Shown here: piece by piece, positions 9,783-19,571 of the stretch | How the letters are laid out: each line of letters begins with the position of its first letter | Position numbering within the stretch: the first letter of the stretch is position 1 | From: Effrenium voratum | Lineage: Eukaryota > Sar > Dinophyceae > Suessiales > Symbiodiniaceae | NCBI GenBank assembly: GCA_963377175.1 | Contig: CAUJNA010000186.1 | Coordinates: 1-64,000, forward strand | DNA length: 64,000 nucleotides | Reading direction: 5' to 3' | Notes under the pieces: model-generated | Databases searched by the model: none | The model's input: the letters and a program-made list of their open reading frames with translations, nothing else | What the model was told of the DNA's origin: nothing | Program-made: the position numbers and the translations under genes

Positions 9783-12472
9783 CTCCTTGAGGGTGGAACT
9801 GGGGTCAGAATGACCCCATCTACATCAAGCTGCTCAGGGTCGGACACCTTGCCTGGAAGCTCCTTGACATCCGCTGAACTCCCTGGCAGTGCAACGGCCA
9901 CATGTTGCTGCTTCTCTTCTCCACCTCCATCTGCAGGCTCGCCAATTGGCGAATGCTTCTCAGGACTCTCACTTGAGCTATCGCTTGAACTAGAAGTTGA
10001 TTCCTTCTGCTGAGGGTCCGGCTCATCAAAGATAGCCTCAAATCCAAGCTGCTCCGGCTTGAACCGCCGCCTATGGGCGATTGTCAGGATTTCAACCATT
10101 CCCTCAATGGCGGGAATAGGACCTGCCAGCACTTGCAATTCTCGGAGCTCCTGGCCAAACTCAACCAGCTCCCAGCGGCCTTCATCGTAAATCAGAGTCG
10201 TGCGAAACGCACACCCCTCATCCGGCAAACACTCACCAATATTGAGAAAAGCATCTCCGAAAGACTTCATGGCAAATATATCTGTTCCAGTTTGTTCCCA
10301 AACTTCTCCAACTGCACTCAAATTGTCACTGAGCACCGCGCGCCGAATATGCATGTCCAAATCTTGCCGCTTGCTATCTGCTGTAATAGCCCGAATAGCT
10401 CCATAAGTGCACAGCGAATTTCTTTTGTAATGAACATCGATTCTGCAATCACCTTTGACCAATGCAGGCTCGCTCCCACTGAGCTCCAAGCTCCATCCTG
10501 CCTTCACCAACTTGCCCATGGCAAGAAGTGGGGCCGTCACTGGCCCAACTCCAAATGTCTCAGTGAAAGAAACATCTCCCAAAAGCACATGAGCGTCTCT
10601 GCATCCACTCATCTCGATTTTTCGCCCCTGCGCATCCCTGAACATGACAGCAGGTAGCTTGCTTTCAGTGCCGCATCCTTCCCAGCCTAGAGGCAGAACG
10701 CTGATGTCGGCACCTGAATCCAAAATGATCTCCATGTCGCCTGAACAATCTGAGTCATACAGCATCCTGATGTCCGCATATGCACTCTCTGAAAAATGCT
10801 CCACGTGACTGCACACATTGCAATCTGAGCTCCCACACGCATTGCAAGCATAGGTCCACTGACCATCGAGATCTGTTGCACTCATATCACATATCTGAAA
10901 TGCCGCATCACCATGACCCGAAACACATGCACACGCTGAGCCGATACAATCACACAGATCAACACATGTGCAAGTTAATCCAGAAATACAAGTTCTGTCA
11001 TTGCATGCCGAGACCATGAAAATGCTGCCTGCTTCGCTGTCACACTCTTCCATGGAATAAATGTGAACATCAAACGGCCTGAGATCATCTGCAATGTCAA
11101 ATGCTGGTGCAACCGAAACACGTCGAACAGAAGATACCGACTTGTAAGTGGTTCCACTCTGCACGGACGGGGTCTGGCTGCCTGATGCTGGCTGCCGGCA
11201 CGGATCGAGCGGTTTCTGAAACTCCTGTTGCTGCAAAGGCTGCTCATCTGTCCGGCGAATTGTGCCAGCTTGCTTGTCTTGCTGAAATTGCCAACACTCG
11301 CGTTTCCAGTGCCCGTGCTTCCCGCAATACAAACAGGCATTTGGATCTGTTTTCTTCTGCTGGGCGTCACGTTGAGGGTCTCCAGTACCTTTACCAGTGT
11401 TGGGAGAGCTATACTTCCCTTTGCCAGATTTTCCTTTGTTGCCATATCCCTTTCCATCATATTTGGATTTACCTTTTCCTCCTTTTCCTTTGTTTCCACC
11501 AAACTTGCCTTTGCCTTTGTCATACTTGCTCTTGCCCTTCTTGCCAAACCCTTTGCCGTAAACACGGTCGATGTCCATCGGGTCGTTGTGGTCCACTGAT
11601 GAATTGATCTCAAATGATTTCAACAGGGGTTGATGCCACTTTGTCTGCGAAGAGTCCCAGCGCATGATCAAATTCCTCACATCTGTGTATGAAGACGAAT
11701 CACTCACAATCAAATTGGTGTGCTGCCTCAGCTGTCCTGTCAAGCAACGCAAGAGGGTAGCCAACTTTAAATTGGGGTCCATTGCGGTGCCACTCAACTG
11801 CTCGTATTCCTTCACCGCGCTCTCAAGCTTCATGACCTGGGGCATGATGCCTTGCTTTGGATCGAAGGTGGGCCATGCATTCAAGGTTTGCAACAATGCC
11901 AAAATCCTTGTTCGTGACGAAGGCTCCAAATCGGCTCTAAGCCGCCTGTACCCCTCATAACCGTTCTGAGGTTCCACGCTCTTCAAAACTTGCTTGCCCT
12001 TCTCATGCAAGAGTCCAGCCAACACACTGTATAGCAAAACGCCACGCTGTCTAACAGGTGCGTCCATGCTGTCAAGTGTAATCTCTGAATCAACAGTCTT
12101 CATAGCCTGGAAATCATCTGTAAAACCACGATCAAGAGCTCCAAGATACTGTTCCAACTCCCAGCTCCATGACTTCCACATGCTGAGTTCTTCTTCACGT
12201 GTGCTTGGATTAAACACGCTTGGCTGTTTGAGTACTCGCGCAAGATCTCGGCCTTGAAGGCCTCTATCTTCATAGCCATTCTGCTGCGCTGTTGCCTGGG
12301 CGCTCAGCAACTGCTGAACCGAATTTGCATTCATCTGGGCGGCGTCCAACGTCGCCTGAGTAACAGTTCTCACCTGAGCAAACCAACCTTCCACATCTAT
12401 CTGTGTCTGAAAAACTTGTCGCGCATCGCCGCCCGCAGGCGACCCATCTGCTGCTCCTGGACTCCCATGCAT
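9692..12472 (-). CDS. copia Gag-protease
   Basis: A 926-residue ORF with an ATG at 12472, close behind the 5' LTR and primer-binding site. The N-terminal half is Gag. A Lys/Gly-rich basic stretch precedes a CCHC knuckle CLYCGKHGHWKREC at about residue 378. The aspartic protease active site IILDSGADISVLPLG is at about residue 582. The C-terminus is acidic and Ser-rich and overlaps the pol frame by about 91 bases. Size and domain order match copia elements, although here Gag and protease share one ORF with Pol in another frame. Confidence 0.9.
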   Translation of the reverse strand: MHGSPGAADGSPAGGDARQVFQTQIDVEGWFAQVRTVTQATLDAAQMNANSVQQLLSAQATAQQNGYEDRGLQGRDLARVLKQPSVFNPSTREEELSMWKSWSWELEQYLGALDRGFTDDFQAMKTVDSEITLDSMDAPVRQRGVLLYSVLAGLLHEKGKQVLKSVEPQNGYEGYRRLRADLEPSSRTRILALLQTLNAWPTFDPKQGIMPQVMKLESAVKEYEQLSGTAMDPNLKLATLLRCLTGQLRQHTNLIVSDSSSYTDVRNLIMRWDSSQTKWHQPLLKSFEINSSVDHNDPMDIDRVYGKGFGKKGKSKYDKGKGKFGGNKGKGGKGKSKYDGKGYGNKGKSGKGKYSSPNTGKGTGDPQRDAQQKKTDPNACLYCGKHGHWKRECWQFQQDKQAGTIRRTDEQPLQQQEFQKPLDPCRQPASGSQTPSVQSGTTYKSVSSVRRVSVAPAFDIADDLRPFDVHIYSMEECDSEAGSIFMVSACNDRTCISGLTCTCVDLCDCIGSACACVSGHGDAAFQICDMSATDLDGQWTYACNACGSSDCNVCSHVEHFSESAYADIRMLYDSDCSGDMEIILDSGADISVLPLGWEGCGTESKLPAVMFRDAQGRKIEMSGCRDAHVLLGDVSFTETFGVGPVTAPLLAMGKLVKAGWSLELSGSEPALVKGDCRIDVHYKRNSLCTYGAIRAITADSKRQDLDMHIRRAVLSDNLSAVGEVWEQTGTDIFAMKSFGDAFLNIGECLPDEGCAFRTTLIYDEGRWELVEFGQELRELQVLAGPIPAIEGMVEILTIAHRRRFKPEQLGFEAIFDEPDPQQKESTSSSSDSSSESPEKHSPIGEPADGGGEEKQQHVAVALPGSSADVKELPGKVSDPEQLDVDGVILTPVPPSRSCELLVWFWASENQVGRQLFSVALHPISGR

Positions 12473-12535
12473 TGCAGCCTAAGGCCAAGCAGTCTAAAGG
12501 CCAAAGCCAAACCACTCACGCCAACTGCAAAGCAA

Positions 12536-12552
12536 CCATCGCTCCGCTACCA
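12536..12552 (-). other. primer-binding site (initiator tRNA-Met type)
   Basis: Minus strand TGGTAGCGGAGCGATGG begins directly after the 5' LTR. TGGTAGCRGAG is complementary to the 3' acceptor end of initiator tRNA-Met, the usual copia primer. The tRNA of this host is not in the window, so the match is by family knowledge. Confidence 0.75.
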
Positions 12553-12706
12553 TGCGAATCTTTTGGACCGAAACGCCTTCAATCAGATCCTCGTGAGACA
12601 CAACCGAAAATGTCAACGACTGTACAACTCGTTCGGTAGTCACACACATGTGCACTACGAGGTATCTCATGACGATACATGAACACGGTGCATTAAAGGT
12701 TTAGCA
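12553..12706 (-). repeat. 5' LTR of copia element
   Basis: 154 bp, identical by eye to 5587-5740. It is followed by GAACT at 12707-12711. Confidence 0.95.
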
Positions 12707-13359
12707 GAACTGCTGAAATTATTAGGCGCTGAATATTTATAATCGCTTAATTGAGGACAATTTATGTATATATTCTGTAAAGGAACTAAATTAAAGTATC
12801 CACTTAACCAAGATGACGCAGGATCATAGGCAATATAATTACTTAATAAATAATTAATAGATTTTGGTCTTAAATTGTCATATTCAAACTGTCCTCTGTT
12901 CCATTCGTCATTTACATAAGTTTCCAATTCTTCATCTGTAGGTATTTTGATTTTGTAAGTTAGGGGGTCATTTAATTTAAGTTCCATTTTGCGTTCGCTT
13001 TGTCCATATACTGTCAAGAATAAGTCAGGCACAATATCATTAAATGCCGTGTTTAATTCCGTTTGTATTTTGTATGATAATTGATTAGCATAATAAATTT
13101 CACCGGATACATCAACGGCAGTGCTTCTCAATAAGACATTTGAACTATTGTATAACATAATATAGAAGCGTTCGTAAAACCCTTTCTCTGTTGTATAAAA
13201 CGGAGTGCTGAATGAACACTCTGTCACGAACATTTTTGTTCTTGGCGGAATTTCAAAGTTTTGATCAAGTTCTATAATAAAGTCACTGGTAGAATTGCTT
13301 TCTGGTAATCTGTAGGCACTATCAACATAGATTTTTTTATATGTTAATCTGTCACTCAT
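12707..13359 (-). pseudogene. penton-like minor capsid protein, N-terminal part, split by copia
   Basis: The start is the ATG at 13359 (MSDRLTYKKIYVDSAYR); the frame is open further upstream only by a GTG. The frame runs into the retrotransposon after NNFSS. The N-terminal KKIYVDSAYR ... DFIIELDQ pattern matches the GC-rich gene at 54947-55702 (TIYVDSRKR ... DFEVDLGE), both next to other virion genes. With the C-terminal piece at 5380-5586 the protein is about 285 residues. The penton or minor capsid role is inferred from size, pairing with MCP and ATPase, and similarity between the two elements. Confidence 0.65.
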
Positions 13360-13401
13360 AAATATAATATACACTAGAAATTATTATATAATTATTATTA
13401 T

Positions 13402-14184
13402 ATGATAGGAAGACAATTATTATTAGGTGCTATTGAAGGCAGATCGCCTACGCAAATGATGGCAGGCGTAGCAAGTGATAAAGCATATACTGCAGGTAAG
13501 GATTTAATAGAAGATGTATTTTTTAACCATAAAAAGAAATTGGAAGACAAAATAGGAGGTTTCAATAAACATTTTGATAAGCAAATAATGAAACATAAAA
13601 CACGCTACGCCGAAGAAATCAATGTTCAAAATAAAAATAAAATTGATGATGTCAAGGGTTTAGACGCCGCGTATTCAAATGTGAATGGAATAACAAGAAT
13701 AGGTAACACATTATATATTGGTGGCACTGGTGCTAAAAATGGTGCTGGACATCTTGCTGATGATATTATTTCTGATTTATTCTTTATACCCACGCGAAAT
13801 GTTCAATTAAGTGAAAGGTATAGGGATGCAATGCAAGAATTAAGGAAAAATCCAGATGTCGATAGACTCGTTGGACATAGTCTCGCAGGAGCAGTAGCAC
13901 GTGAAGTAAACAGGAGAAGCGGAAATAGATATGCTACTACAGTTTATTCATCGCCGTTAATTTCAGGAGCACATCAACCAAAAGACCCACGAAATCTTAA
14001 ATTTAGAAATCACAGAGATCCTATAGCAATATTAGATGATGCCGCGATTACTGCTGATATTGGTTCAGTAAATGTGTTAGAAAACCATGGATATCAAAAT
14101 TGGGAAGGAAACGGACTCACGAGTATAAATCCTACTACCAATATAGACACAGGCTTTAATCCTAATTCAACACCAGAACAATAA
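13402..14184 (+). CDS. lipase-like alpha/beta hydrolase
   Basis: A 260-residue ORF with an ATG start, divergent from the penton gene. It carries the nucleophile elbow GHSLAGAVA with Ser160, a candidate acid Asp206 in NHRDPIAI and a candidate His229 in ENHGYQNW, in the order of class 3 lipases. YIGGTG near residue 105 fits the strand before an oxyanion loop. The N-terminal 80 residues are Lys-rich. Lipases or phospholipases occur in some small DNA virus capsid clusters and may help membrane breach during entry; that role here is inference. It is followed at 22 bases by a small Lys-rich gene and then MCP. Confidence 0.7.
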   Translation: MIGRQLLLGAIEGRSPTQMMAGVASDKAYTAGKDLIEDVFFNHKKKLEDKIGGFNKHFDKQIMKHKTRYAEEINVQNKNKIDDVKGLDAAYSNVNGITRIGNTLYIGGTGAKNGAGHLADDIISDLFFIPTRNVQLSERYRDAMQELRKNPDVDRLVGHSLAGAVAREVNRRSGNRYATTVYSSPLISGAHQPKDPRNLKFRNHRDPIAILDDAAITADIGSVNVLENHGYQNWEGNGLTSINPTTNIDTGFNPNSTPEQ

Positions 14185-14206
14185 AATATCAATAATATTA
14201 ATAATA

Positions 14207-14428
14207 ATGTTTAGAAATAAAGACAAGCAAAACAAAATTCCATTAGAGAAGAAACTGACAAAAGAACCGTCAAAATACGATAAACAATATAAGAATTTAG
14301 ATTATGATACTATAAAAGATATAGTTGATACAAAAAACAATTATTTAATAAATACTATAAAAAATACAACTTCAAATAATTCTACTACAATGCTTTCACA
14401 TAAGAAAAATATAAAAATAAAAAAATAA
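14207..14428 (+). CDS. small Lys/Asn-rich protein, unrecognised
   Basis: 73 residues with an ATG start, extremely rich in Lys, Asn and Thr and without recognisable motifs. It sits between the lipase and MCP with short AT-rich spacers, so it is probably part of the late cluster. Composition alone could allow a spurious ORF, but spacing and orientation agree with its neighbours. Confidence 0.4.
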   Translation: MFRNKDKQNKIPLEKKLTKEPSKYDKQYKNLDYDTIKDIVDTKNNYLINTIKNTTSNNSTTMLSHKKNIKIKK

Positions 14429-14453
14429 AATCTAAGTTTATCATATATAAGTA

Positions 14454-16036
14454 ATGGATAATATAATCGCCGAATCAGAAACTACAATGATTAACTCGCT
14501 AAATTTTGGACTTCCAGAAACAGCACAATACATCACAGACCGACGACACGTTAATTATTTTCCATCGGGTAGTAATGTTTATAATCCAAATTCAGGAAAC
14601 AAAAATATTAGATTTCATATAACAGGTGAAGACAACACATATATTGATTTATCTTCTATTCGTTTATTTGCCAATCTTCAAAACACCGACGGAACACGAA
14701 GTCATTTTTTACGCCCGTTAGGTAATTTATCATCCTTCTTCAGTCGTTATAGATGCACTGTTGGTGGGCAACAAGTTCAAGATATTATTGAATACAATAG
14801 GCACTGTGAATTGTATAATTCTTTTAAAAGTCAAGATGCTAGAGATATGGACGATTTAGAAGGTGGTGCTAATCCTCGTTGGGATGATGACTGGCGACAT
14901 ACTTATGCTACTGGATTAGCAGAAATGTTAGATGTTAATACACGAACCAATCCCGCTGCCGACCCCGAGGCAGTTACATTTCCAACTACAAAAGACCATA
15001 ACAATTGGGGAGACTTAACATCGCGATATACTCGCCATTCAGTAGCAGGAATTCCCGGCGCTAATGGTTATATGAGATTAGGACATAAACCAGTATGTGG
15101 ATTGTTAGAAAGCAATTATTATTTACCTCTTCGGTACGCTCCGCTTGAACTGGAATTTACAATTGTATCAGATGAACATATACCAGTAGTTACGCCTTTT
15201 ACCGTAACTGATGCCAACACTCAAAATGATGCCAAGGGTTATTATTTCACAACTGGAGACACCTCAACACAGTGGGAATTGAATAACGTAATCATTAGAG
15301 CTGAGGTAATTCAATTGGACAACACGGTCAACAATAATATAGTGAAACATTTGTTAGAAGGTCAAAGTTTGAAATTGGTATTTCCAATGTATCACACTAT
15401 GACACAATCATTCAACGCGGGAGGAATGAAATTAATATGAACATTGTTAAATCCGCTTCTAAATTAAATGGTTGCTTCATTACATTGTATCGCACACCAA
15501 GAGCAGGTGTAGATGCTGATAATAATAATTACTACAGACACGATAATTATATTTACAAGCGATGGAATTACTTTTACAATCCTATGATTAATTCTCGTAT
15601 TTTTGATGGTCCTAATCCAGATGGCGCTGATCGTGAGCGATTCCAAGGTAAAGGCTTTCAAGATAAAGATTTAAATTTAACGTGGCAATTACAAATTAAT
15701 AATAAGAAATATCCAGAGTTTGAATGCCAGAGCCTCGCCGAGAGTGCCTACTACCTCCGAAGAACATTACACTATTTGAACCCTGACCAAGACGCCTTTA
15801 GCATTTCATATAAACGCTACAGAGAAGACAAGTTCGTTATTGGGATTTCATTTGAAAAGATGGCGGACACTAATTTTACAGGCCAGAATACGAAACAAGG
15901 AGGCTTACTCGTTTTTAAACTAAAAGGAAGTAACAGAGCACTGACAGATAATGAAGATGTGCGAGAATTATTTGTGCATATGATCTCTGAAAGTGTGCTT
16001 GAGCTTCGTGAATCCGGCTCGATCTTGTATGATTAG
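14454..16036 (+). CDS. major capsid protein, double-jelly-roll type (frameshifted)
   Basis: Frame one, 14454-15440 (328 residues), and frame two, 15437-16036 (199 residues), overlap at ATGA and together give about 527 residues, a normal MCP size. The N-terminal part has RRHVNYFPSGSN and SIRLFANLQNTDGT, which align with RHDVQYFPSS and IKIAFRVRNTDGT in the GC-rich MCP at 51.5-52.8 kb. The second half (KSASKLNGCFITLY) aligns with VARAFTKLMGAFVTF. One indel at about 15,437 explains the break. Capsid function is inferred from this pairing, the length and the co-occurrence with penton and A32-like ATPase. Confidence 0.75.
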
Positions 16037-16101
16037 TTCATTCATTTTTCAAATAAATAGTTACTAAAAATAACTTAAAGAATAGTTATTTATAGTAATT
16101 A

Positions 16102-16789
16102 ATGGTAGAAGTTTGTAAGAAAGATTTCAGTAATGGAAAAATATATTCTATTAGGAATAACATAAATGATGATGTGTATGTCGGAAGCACTACACAACCA
16201 CTGAGTAAGAGAATGGCAAGACACAGAGGGAATGTAAATGGTAAAAAATGCTTCAATTACAAATTGTATCAAACAATGAGAGAGATTGGTGTTGATAATT
16301 TTTACATTGAACTGATTGAAAATTACCCGTGTGAAAATGTCGAACAACTACGAAAAAGAGAAGGTGAGTGGATTAGACAAGTTGGAACTATTAATGCACT
16401 CATAGCAGGTAGAACCATGCGCGAATACCAAAAAGAAAACCGAGATGAATTGCTGGTGAAGTGTAGGGAATATTATTTAAAAAACATTGACCAGAAAAAG
16501 GAATATGACAAAAACAGATATGAACAGAACAAAGAAAAGTTGAGCGAACAAAAGAAAATACAATATCAGAAGACAAAGGAAGAAGTCAAACAAAGGACAA
16601 ACAAATATTATTATGAAAATAAGGAAGTAATACAAAAGCGAACCAAACAAATTATTAATTGCGATTGTGGTATATCCTACACATACGGAAACAAATTGTC
16701 ATCAAGCATATGAACAACAAAATAATAATAATCTAATTAATAATATAGATAATGTATCGTCATCACAAGAAGAATGCGAAGAAAAATAA
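16102..16789 (+). CDS. GIY-YIG endonuclease (3' end frameshifted)
   Basis: The first frame, 16102-16713, has the GIY-YIG core: KIYSIRN as the GIY strand and DVYVGSTTQPLSKRMARHR as the YIG strand with the following Arg. A long Lys/Glu/Tyr-rich coiled region follows. It ends with CDCGISYTYGNK, the start of a C-terminal zinc-binding element. One base shift near 16,690 continues the reading (HQAYEQQNNNN ...) to TAA at 16787-16789, overlapping the next gene by 38 bases. A TTAAAGAATAG element lies 17-27 bases before the ATG. Such nucleases may act in homing, recombination or host DNA attack; the role is not determinable here. Confidence 0.75.
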
Positions 16790-17069
16790 AGGTAAAGTAT
16801 TTTTACAATCCTCACAAATTAAATATAGTCCATTTGATCTAAAAGATACAGAATATCTAAAACACCTACATGAACAAATGAAATTAAGAAATTCACAAGA
16901 AGCATCAGTAGCATTAAGGAAAAAGATTGACGAAGGAAACAAGAGAGCAAACTATGTAAATGAGCTGGATAGAATGATGGGCGAATTATATCGTCCTAAC
17001 TTACCACACGCAACAAAAGAACATTTAAATAAATGGTATGAAGATACAAAAAAGTTAATATTTACTTAA
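16752..17069 (+). CDS. small basic protein, unrecognised
   Basis: 105 residues with an ATG start: a basic N-terminus (MYRHHKKNAKKNKGK), then a helical Lys/Glu/Leu-rich body. It lies in the capsid cluster after the nuclease and slightly overlaps that gene's shifted 3' end. No family recognised; a packaging or DNA-binding role is possible. Confidence 0.5.
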   Translation: MYRHHKKNAKKNKGKVFLQSSQIKYSPFDLKDTEYLKHLHEQMKLRNSQEASVALRKKIDEGNKRANYVNELDRMMGELYRPNLPHATKEHLNKWYEDTKKLIFT

Positions 17070-17095
17070 AATATATTGATATAGATTAATAATCT

Positions 17096-17167
17096 TTTTC
17101 ACAAAAATATTATTAACAATAACATCTTATTATTAATAATATGTTTCACAAAAATATTATTAACAAT
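17096..17167. repeat. direct repeat in AT-rich spacer
   Basis: TTCACAAAAATATTATTAAC occurs twice about 47 bases apart in the 17070-17192 spacer before the next gene. It may be part of a promoter; no gene is present. Confidence 0.5.
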
Positions 17168-17192
17168 ATTTTCTAATTAATATTATATCAAT

Positions 17193-18203
17193 ATGGCAAC
17201 TACAGCAAGTTTAGAATTAATAAATCCATATGCAAAATTTGGATTGAAACGAAGACCTACTTATGAAGAAATCGCTAATTTAATAGGCGAAAATGATTTA
17301 ATAACGGGAAAACTACCTAATAGAGACGCTACATTTTTTAAAGCAAGTCCTCAGGGTAGTTTTTTTGATGGAAGCGACCACTTAGAATTATTGAAAGACC
17401 AAGAGATGAGAATATTAGACAGACAAATGAGAGAGGCAATGATGAAACAAGAAGCACGCAGAAACGGGCATACTTATGCAGTTCACAAAATGAATGCAGA
17501 AACACCAGTCCAAGCAAACGCCGATGCAGTAAATGACGAATATGACTTTTCCACACCACAACAAACGACAAGACAACACGAGGCAATTGTAGATACACAA
17601 TTACAAGATATAGCAACTGCAACAAAGCGGAAAGCGGAAGAAGTAGGCAGGGCGATGGCATCAAATTTAAGAGAGATGGGCGGGACACTATTTCATAGAA
17701 TGGTGACAAACAAACAATCAGCACCAACAGAACCACGACAAGCGCCAGCAGGTAGAGCAGTAGCAGACGACCAGCAAACGATGCGCGTAGAAGATGTTGA
17801 ACTATCACCTCGAGCAGTAGATGACAATTTTGACGCGACACCAGTTCAACAAGCAACAGGAGCATCAAGTTCAACAGCCCAACAACCACCACCGTTGCCA
17901 ATGACGCCATTGTTTAAAACAACAATAGATAATACTATTAGTCCCGCTTACTGGAAAGACAACCCTAATTTAACAGTAAATGATATTAAATTTCAGTTTT
18001 ATTTAAGAGGAATTCAAGTGCCAGAAGAAAGCGAAATACAAGAAGAATTGAAACAAAAGGGAAGAGGCAGGGCGAGAACATACAAAGAATATTTAGTGGA
18101 TATGATTTTAGACACTATTGATAATGGCGGATGGATAGCAAATTTAAGCAGAGGTAGAATAGAAGAACTCAAGGCAAGTTTTAAGGGTAAAGGTAAGAAA
18201 TAA
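17193..18203 (+). CDS. conserved PLV minor virion protein (homolog of 53029-54254)
   Basis: 336 residues. The N-terminus, AKFGLKRRPTYEEIANLI ... RDATFF, aligns with RAHGFNQRPRFEQVVGYL ... RKATSF in the GC-rich element, so the pair is conserved between two diverged elements. The middle is low complexity (Gln, Thr, Pro, Ala) with an AEEVGRAMASNLREM helix. The C-terminal 90 residues are more ordered (SPAYWKDNPNLTVNDIKFQF) and end in a basic KGKGKK tail. It follows MCP and precedes another late-like gene. The biochemical role is unknown; a virion protein is inferred from neighbourhood. Confidence 0.6.
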   Translation: MATTASLELINPYAKFGLKRRPTYEEIANLIGENDLITGKLPNRDATFFKASPQGSFFDGSDHLELLKDQEMRILDRQMREAMMKQEARRNGHTYAVHKMNAETPVQANADAVNDEYDFSTPQQTTRQHEAIVDTQLQDIATATKRKAEEVGRAMASNLREMGGTLFHRMVTNKQSAPTEPRQAPAGRAVADDQQTMRVEDVELSPRAVDDNFDATPVQQATGASSSTAQQPPPLPMTPLFKTTIDNTISPAYWKDNPNLTVNDIKFQFYLRGIQVPEESEIQEELKQKGRGRARTYKEYLVDMILDTIDNGGWIANLSRGRIEELKASFKGKGKK

Positions 18204-18220
18204 AAATATAAATAATAATA

Positions 18221-19039
18221 ATGATAATATTAACTAAAAATATACTGAAAAGAAAGAAGCAGAAGTTCAATGATAAATATGATCACGACGACAGTTTTTC
18301 AATACATAACCTAACAAAACCAAACACACCAACAACAATACAACCACCGAAAATGATGAAAAAAGGCATACCGAGAGAATTTATTGACATTGCAACCAAT
18401 ACAGATACAATCGCCACAGAAACCAGAGAGACTCAAGAAAAGTTATATAATGATGCAAATCAACAATTAAATATGACATTTGAAGCGTTTAAGGTAAAGG
18501 AAAACCAAGATAATATGTTTAAAATAATGCTTAAAAACTTTTGGCACAACACATACAAAAGACATGAACCAACAAGAACGCAAGCAACACAAACACTGAA
18601 AAACCAACGCGACACAATGGTGTCAGCCTTTACTAAAATGCTCGACAACAACAAACCACCAGAACCACCGCCAAAGAAACCACCAGACGAGGAGGACAGC
18701 GATGAAGAAGAAAAAAGATTCAAACTGACAAAAATGATAGAAATAATGCTACACAACGGCGCTACAGTAGCAGATATAATATTAAACTTATCACATAGCG
18801 CAATTGCAACAACAATAAATATCGCAGATTTAGTTAATCAAATAACAGCAGGAAATGCACAAGGTAGCAGTAGCAATTCATCAAATGAAGCTATTAGTGT
18901 TCATAGTTCGCCACCTATTACTGTTCATAGTTCTTCATCTGAAAGTCCAACAGAAATACCAGCACCAACTGAAGACGAAGAAGAAGAAGACGGAGAAGAA
19001 AAACAAAAATATAATTTTGAAAAATTAAAATCTAAATAA
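18221..19039 (+). CDS. putative virion protein, acidic C-terminus, unrecognised
   Basis: 272 residues starting 17 bases after the previous stop. Basic N-terminus, Thr/Gln/Asn-rich middle, a Pro-rich and acidic linker (PPEPPPKKPPDEED), a short helical hydrophobic patch (VADIILNLSHSAIATTINI) and a Glu/Asp-rich tail. No domain recognised. Co-orientation and tight spacing with 17193-18203 suggest co-expression. Confidence 0.55.
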   Translation: MIILTKNILKRKKQKFNDKYDHDDSFSIHNLTKPNTPTTIQPPKMMKKGIPREFIDIATNTDTIATETRETQEKLYNDANQQLNMTFEAFKVKENQDNMFKIMLKNFWHNTYKRHEPTRTQATQTLKNQRDTMVSAFTKMLDNNKPPEPPPKKPPDEEDSDEEEKRFKLTKMIEIMLHNGATVADIILNLSHSAIATTINIADLVNQITAGNAQGSSSNSSNEAISVHSSPPITVHSSSSESPTEIPAPTEDEEEEDGEEKQKYNFEKLKSK

Positions 19040-19050
19040 TATTATATATA

Positions 19051-19278
19051 ATGGGTTCAAGTAAATCAAAACCAGTAGAAATTGATGATGAAGAGGCTAT
19101 TAAAGTAATAAAAGATATAGATGTAAATACGATAAGTGAAATGTCAAGAATTGATATTCTACAAATAAATTCATTGAAAGCAATAATAAATAAATTAGAA
19201 AAAGTTAATGAATGTAAAAAAGATAAAACATATTATAAATTTCCTGCCTTAAATTTATGTAGCTATTCCTTATTCTAA
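19051..19278 (+). CDS. small protein with candidate N-myristoylation signal
   Basis: 75 residues starting MGSSKSKPVEID, a good Gly2/Ser6 N-myristoylation pattern, then acidic and helical. It begins 11 bases after the previous stop and closes the rightward late cluster. A membrane-associated virion protein is a reasonable inference. The GC-rich element has a comparable MGAALS start at 55850. Confidence 0.5.
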   Translation: MGSSKSKPVEIDDEEAIKVIKDIDVNTISEMSRIDILQINSLKAIINKLEKVNECKKDKTYYKFPALNLCSYSLF

Positions 19279-19307
19279 ATTGATAATATTAACATACATT
19301 AATATTA

Positions 19308-19541
19308 TTAATTACTATCATAATCTGTCATTTCATCTTCTGGTAATTTTGTTGAGGCATTGCTACACATATCATCTATTAAATCTTCTTCATCAACAAA
19401 GTTATTTTGAAATCTTAATAATTCCTCGTCTGTTGGTCGTCTTTTTAACACTTTATAAAGTTTATGTATCCAAGAATTAGTATGAAAATTGTAATTACCT
19501 CTACGATAAAATCCACCACATCTACATAGTTTCATTAGCAT
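19308..19541 (-). CDS. small Cys-containing acidic protein, unrecognised
   Basis: 77 residues with an ATG at 19541, convergent with 19051-19278 and directly downstream of the packaging ATPase on the same strand. It has CRCGGFYRRGN near the N-terminus and an acidic C-terminus (EEDLIDDM, PEDEMTDYDSN). Function unknown. Confidence 0.45.
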   Translation of the reverse strand: MLMKLCRCGGFYRRGNYNFHTNSWIHKLYKVLKRRPTDEELLRFQNNFVDEEDLIDDMCSNASTKLPEDEMTDYDSN

Positions 19542-19571
19542 ATTATTATATTATATTAAATTAGAATATCT

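Larger units (their letters stand above)
5587..12706 (-). mobile_element. Ty1/copia LTR retrotransposon, minus orientation
   Basis: A complete element of 7,120 bp. It has 154 bp LTRs at both ends starting TG and ending CA, a primer-binding site next to the 5' LTR, a polypurine tract next to the 3' LTR, and gag, protease, integrase, reverse transcriptase and RNase H in the copia order. It is flanked by GAACT at 5582-5586 and 12707-12711. The LTRs read as identical, so the insertion is very recent. It interrupts the penton-like gene. Despite the identical LTRs, the pol frame is broken at about 6,700 and 6,270. Confidence 0.95.

Noticed and set aside
13360..13374. Longer start for the penton-like gene
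   Set aside because: The upstream codon is GTG; the first ATG at 13359 gives MSDRLTYKK, which fits the homolog.
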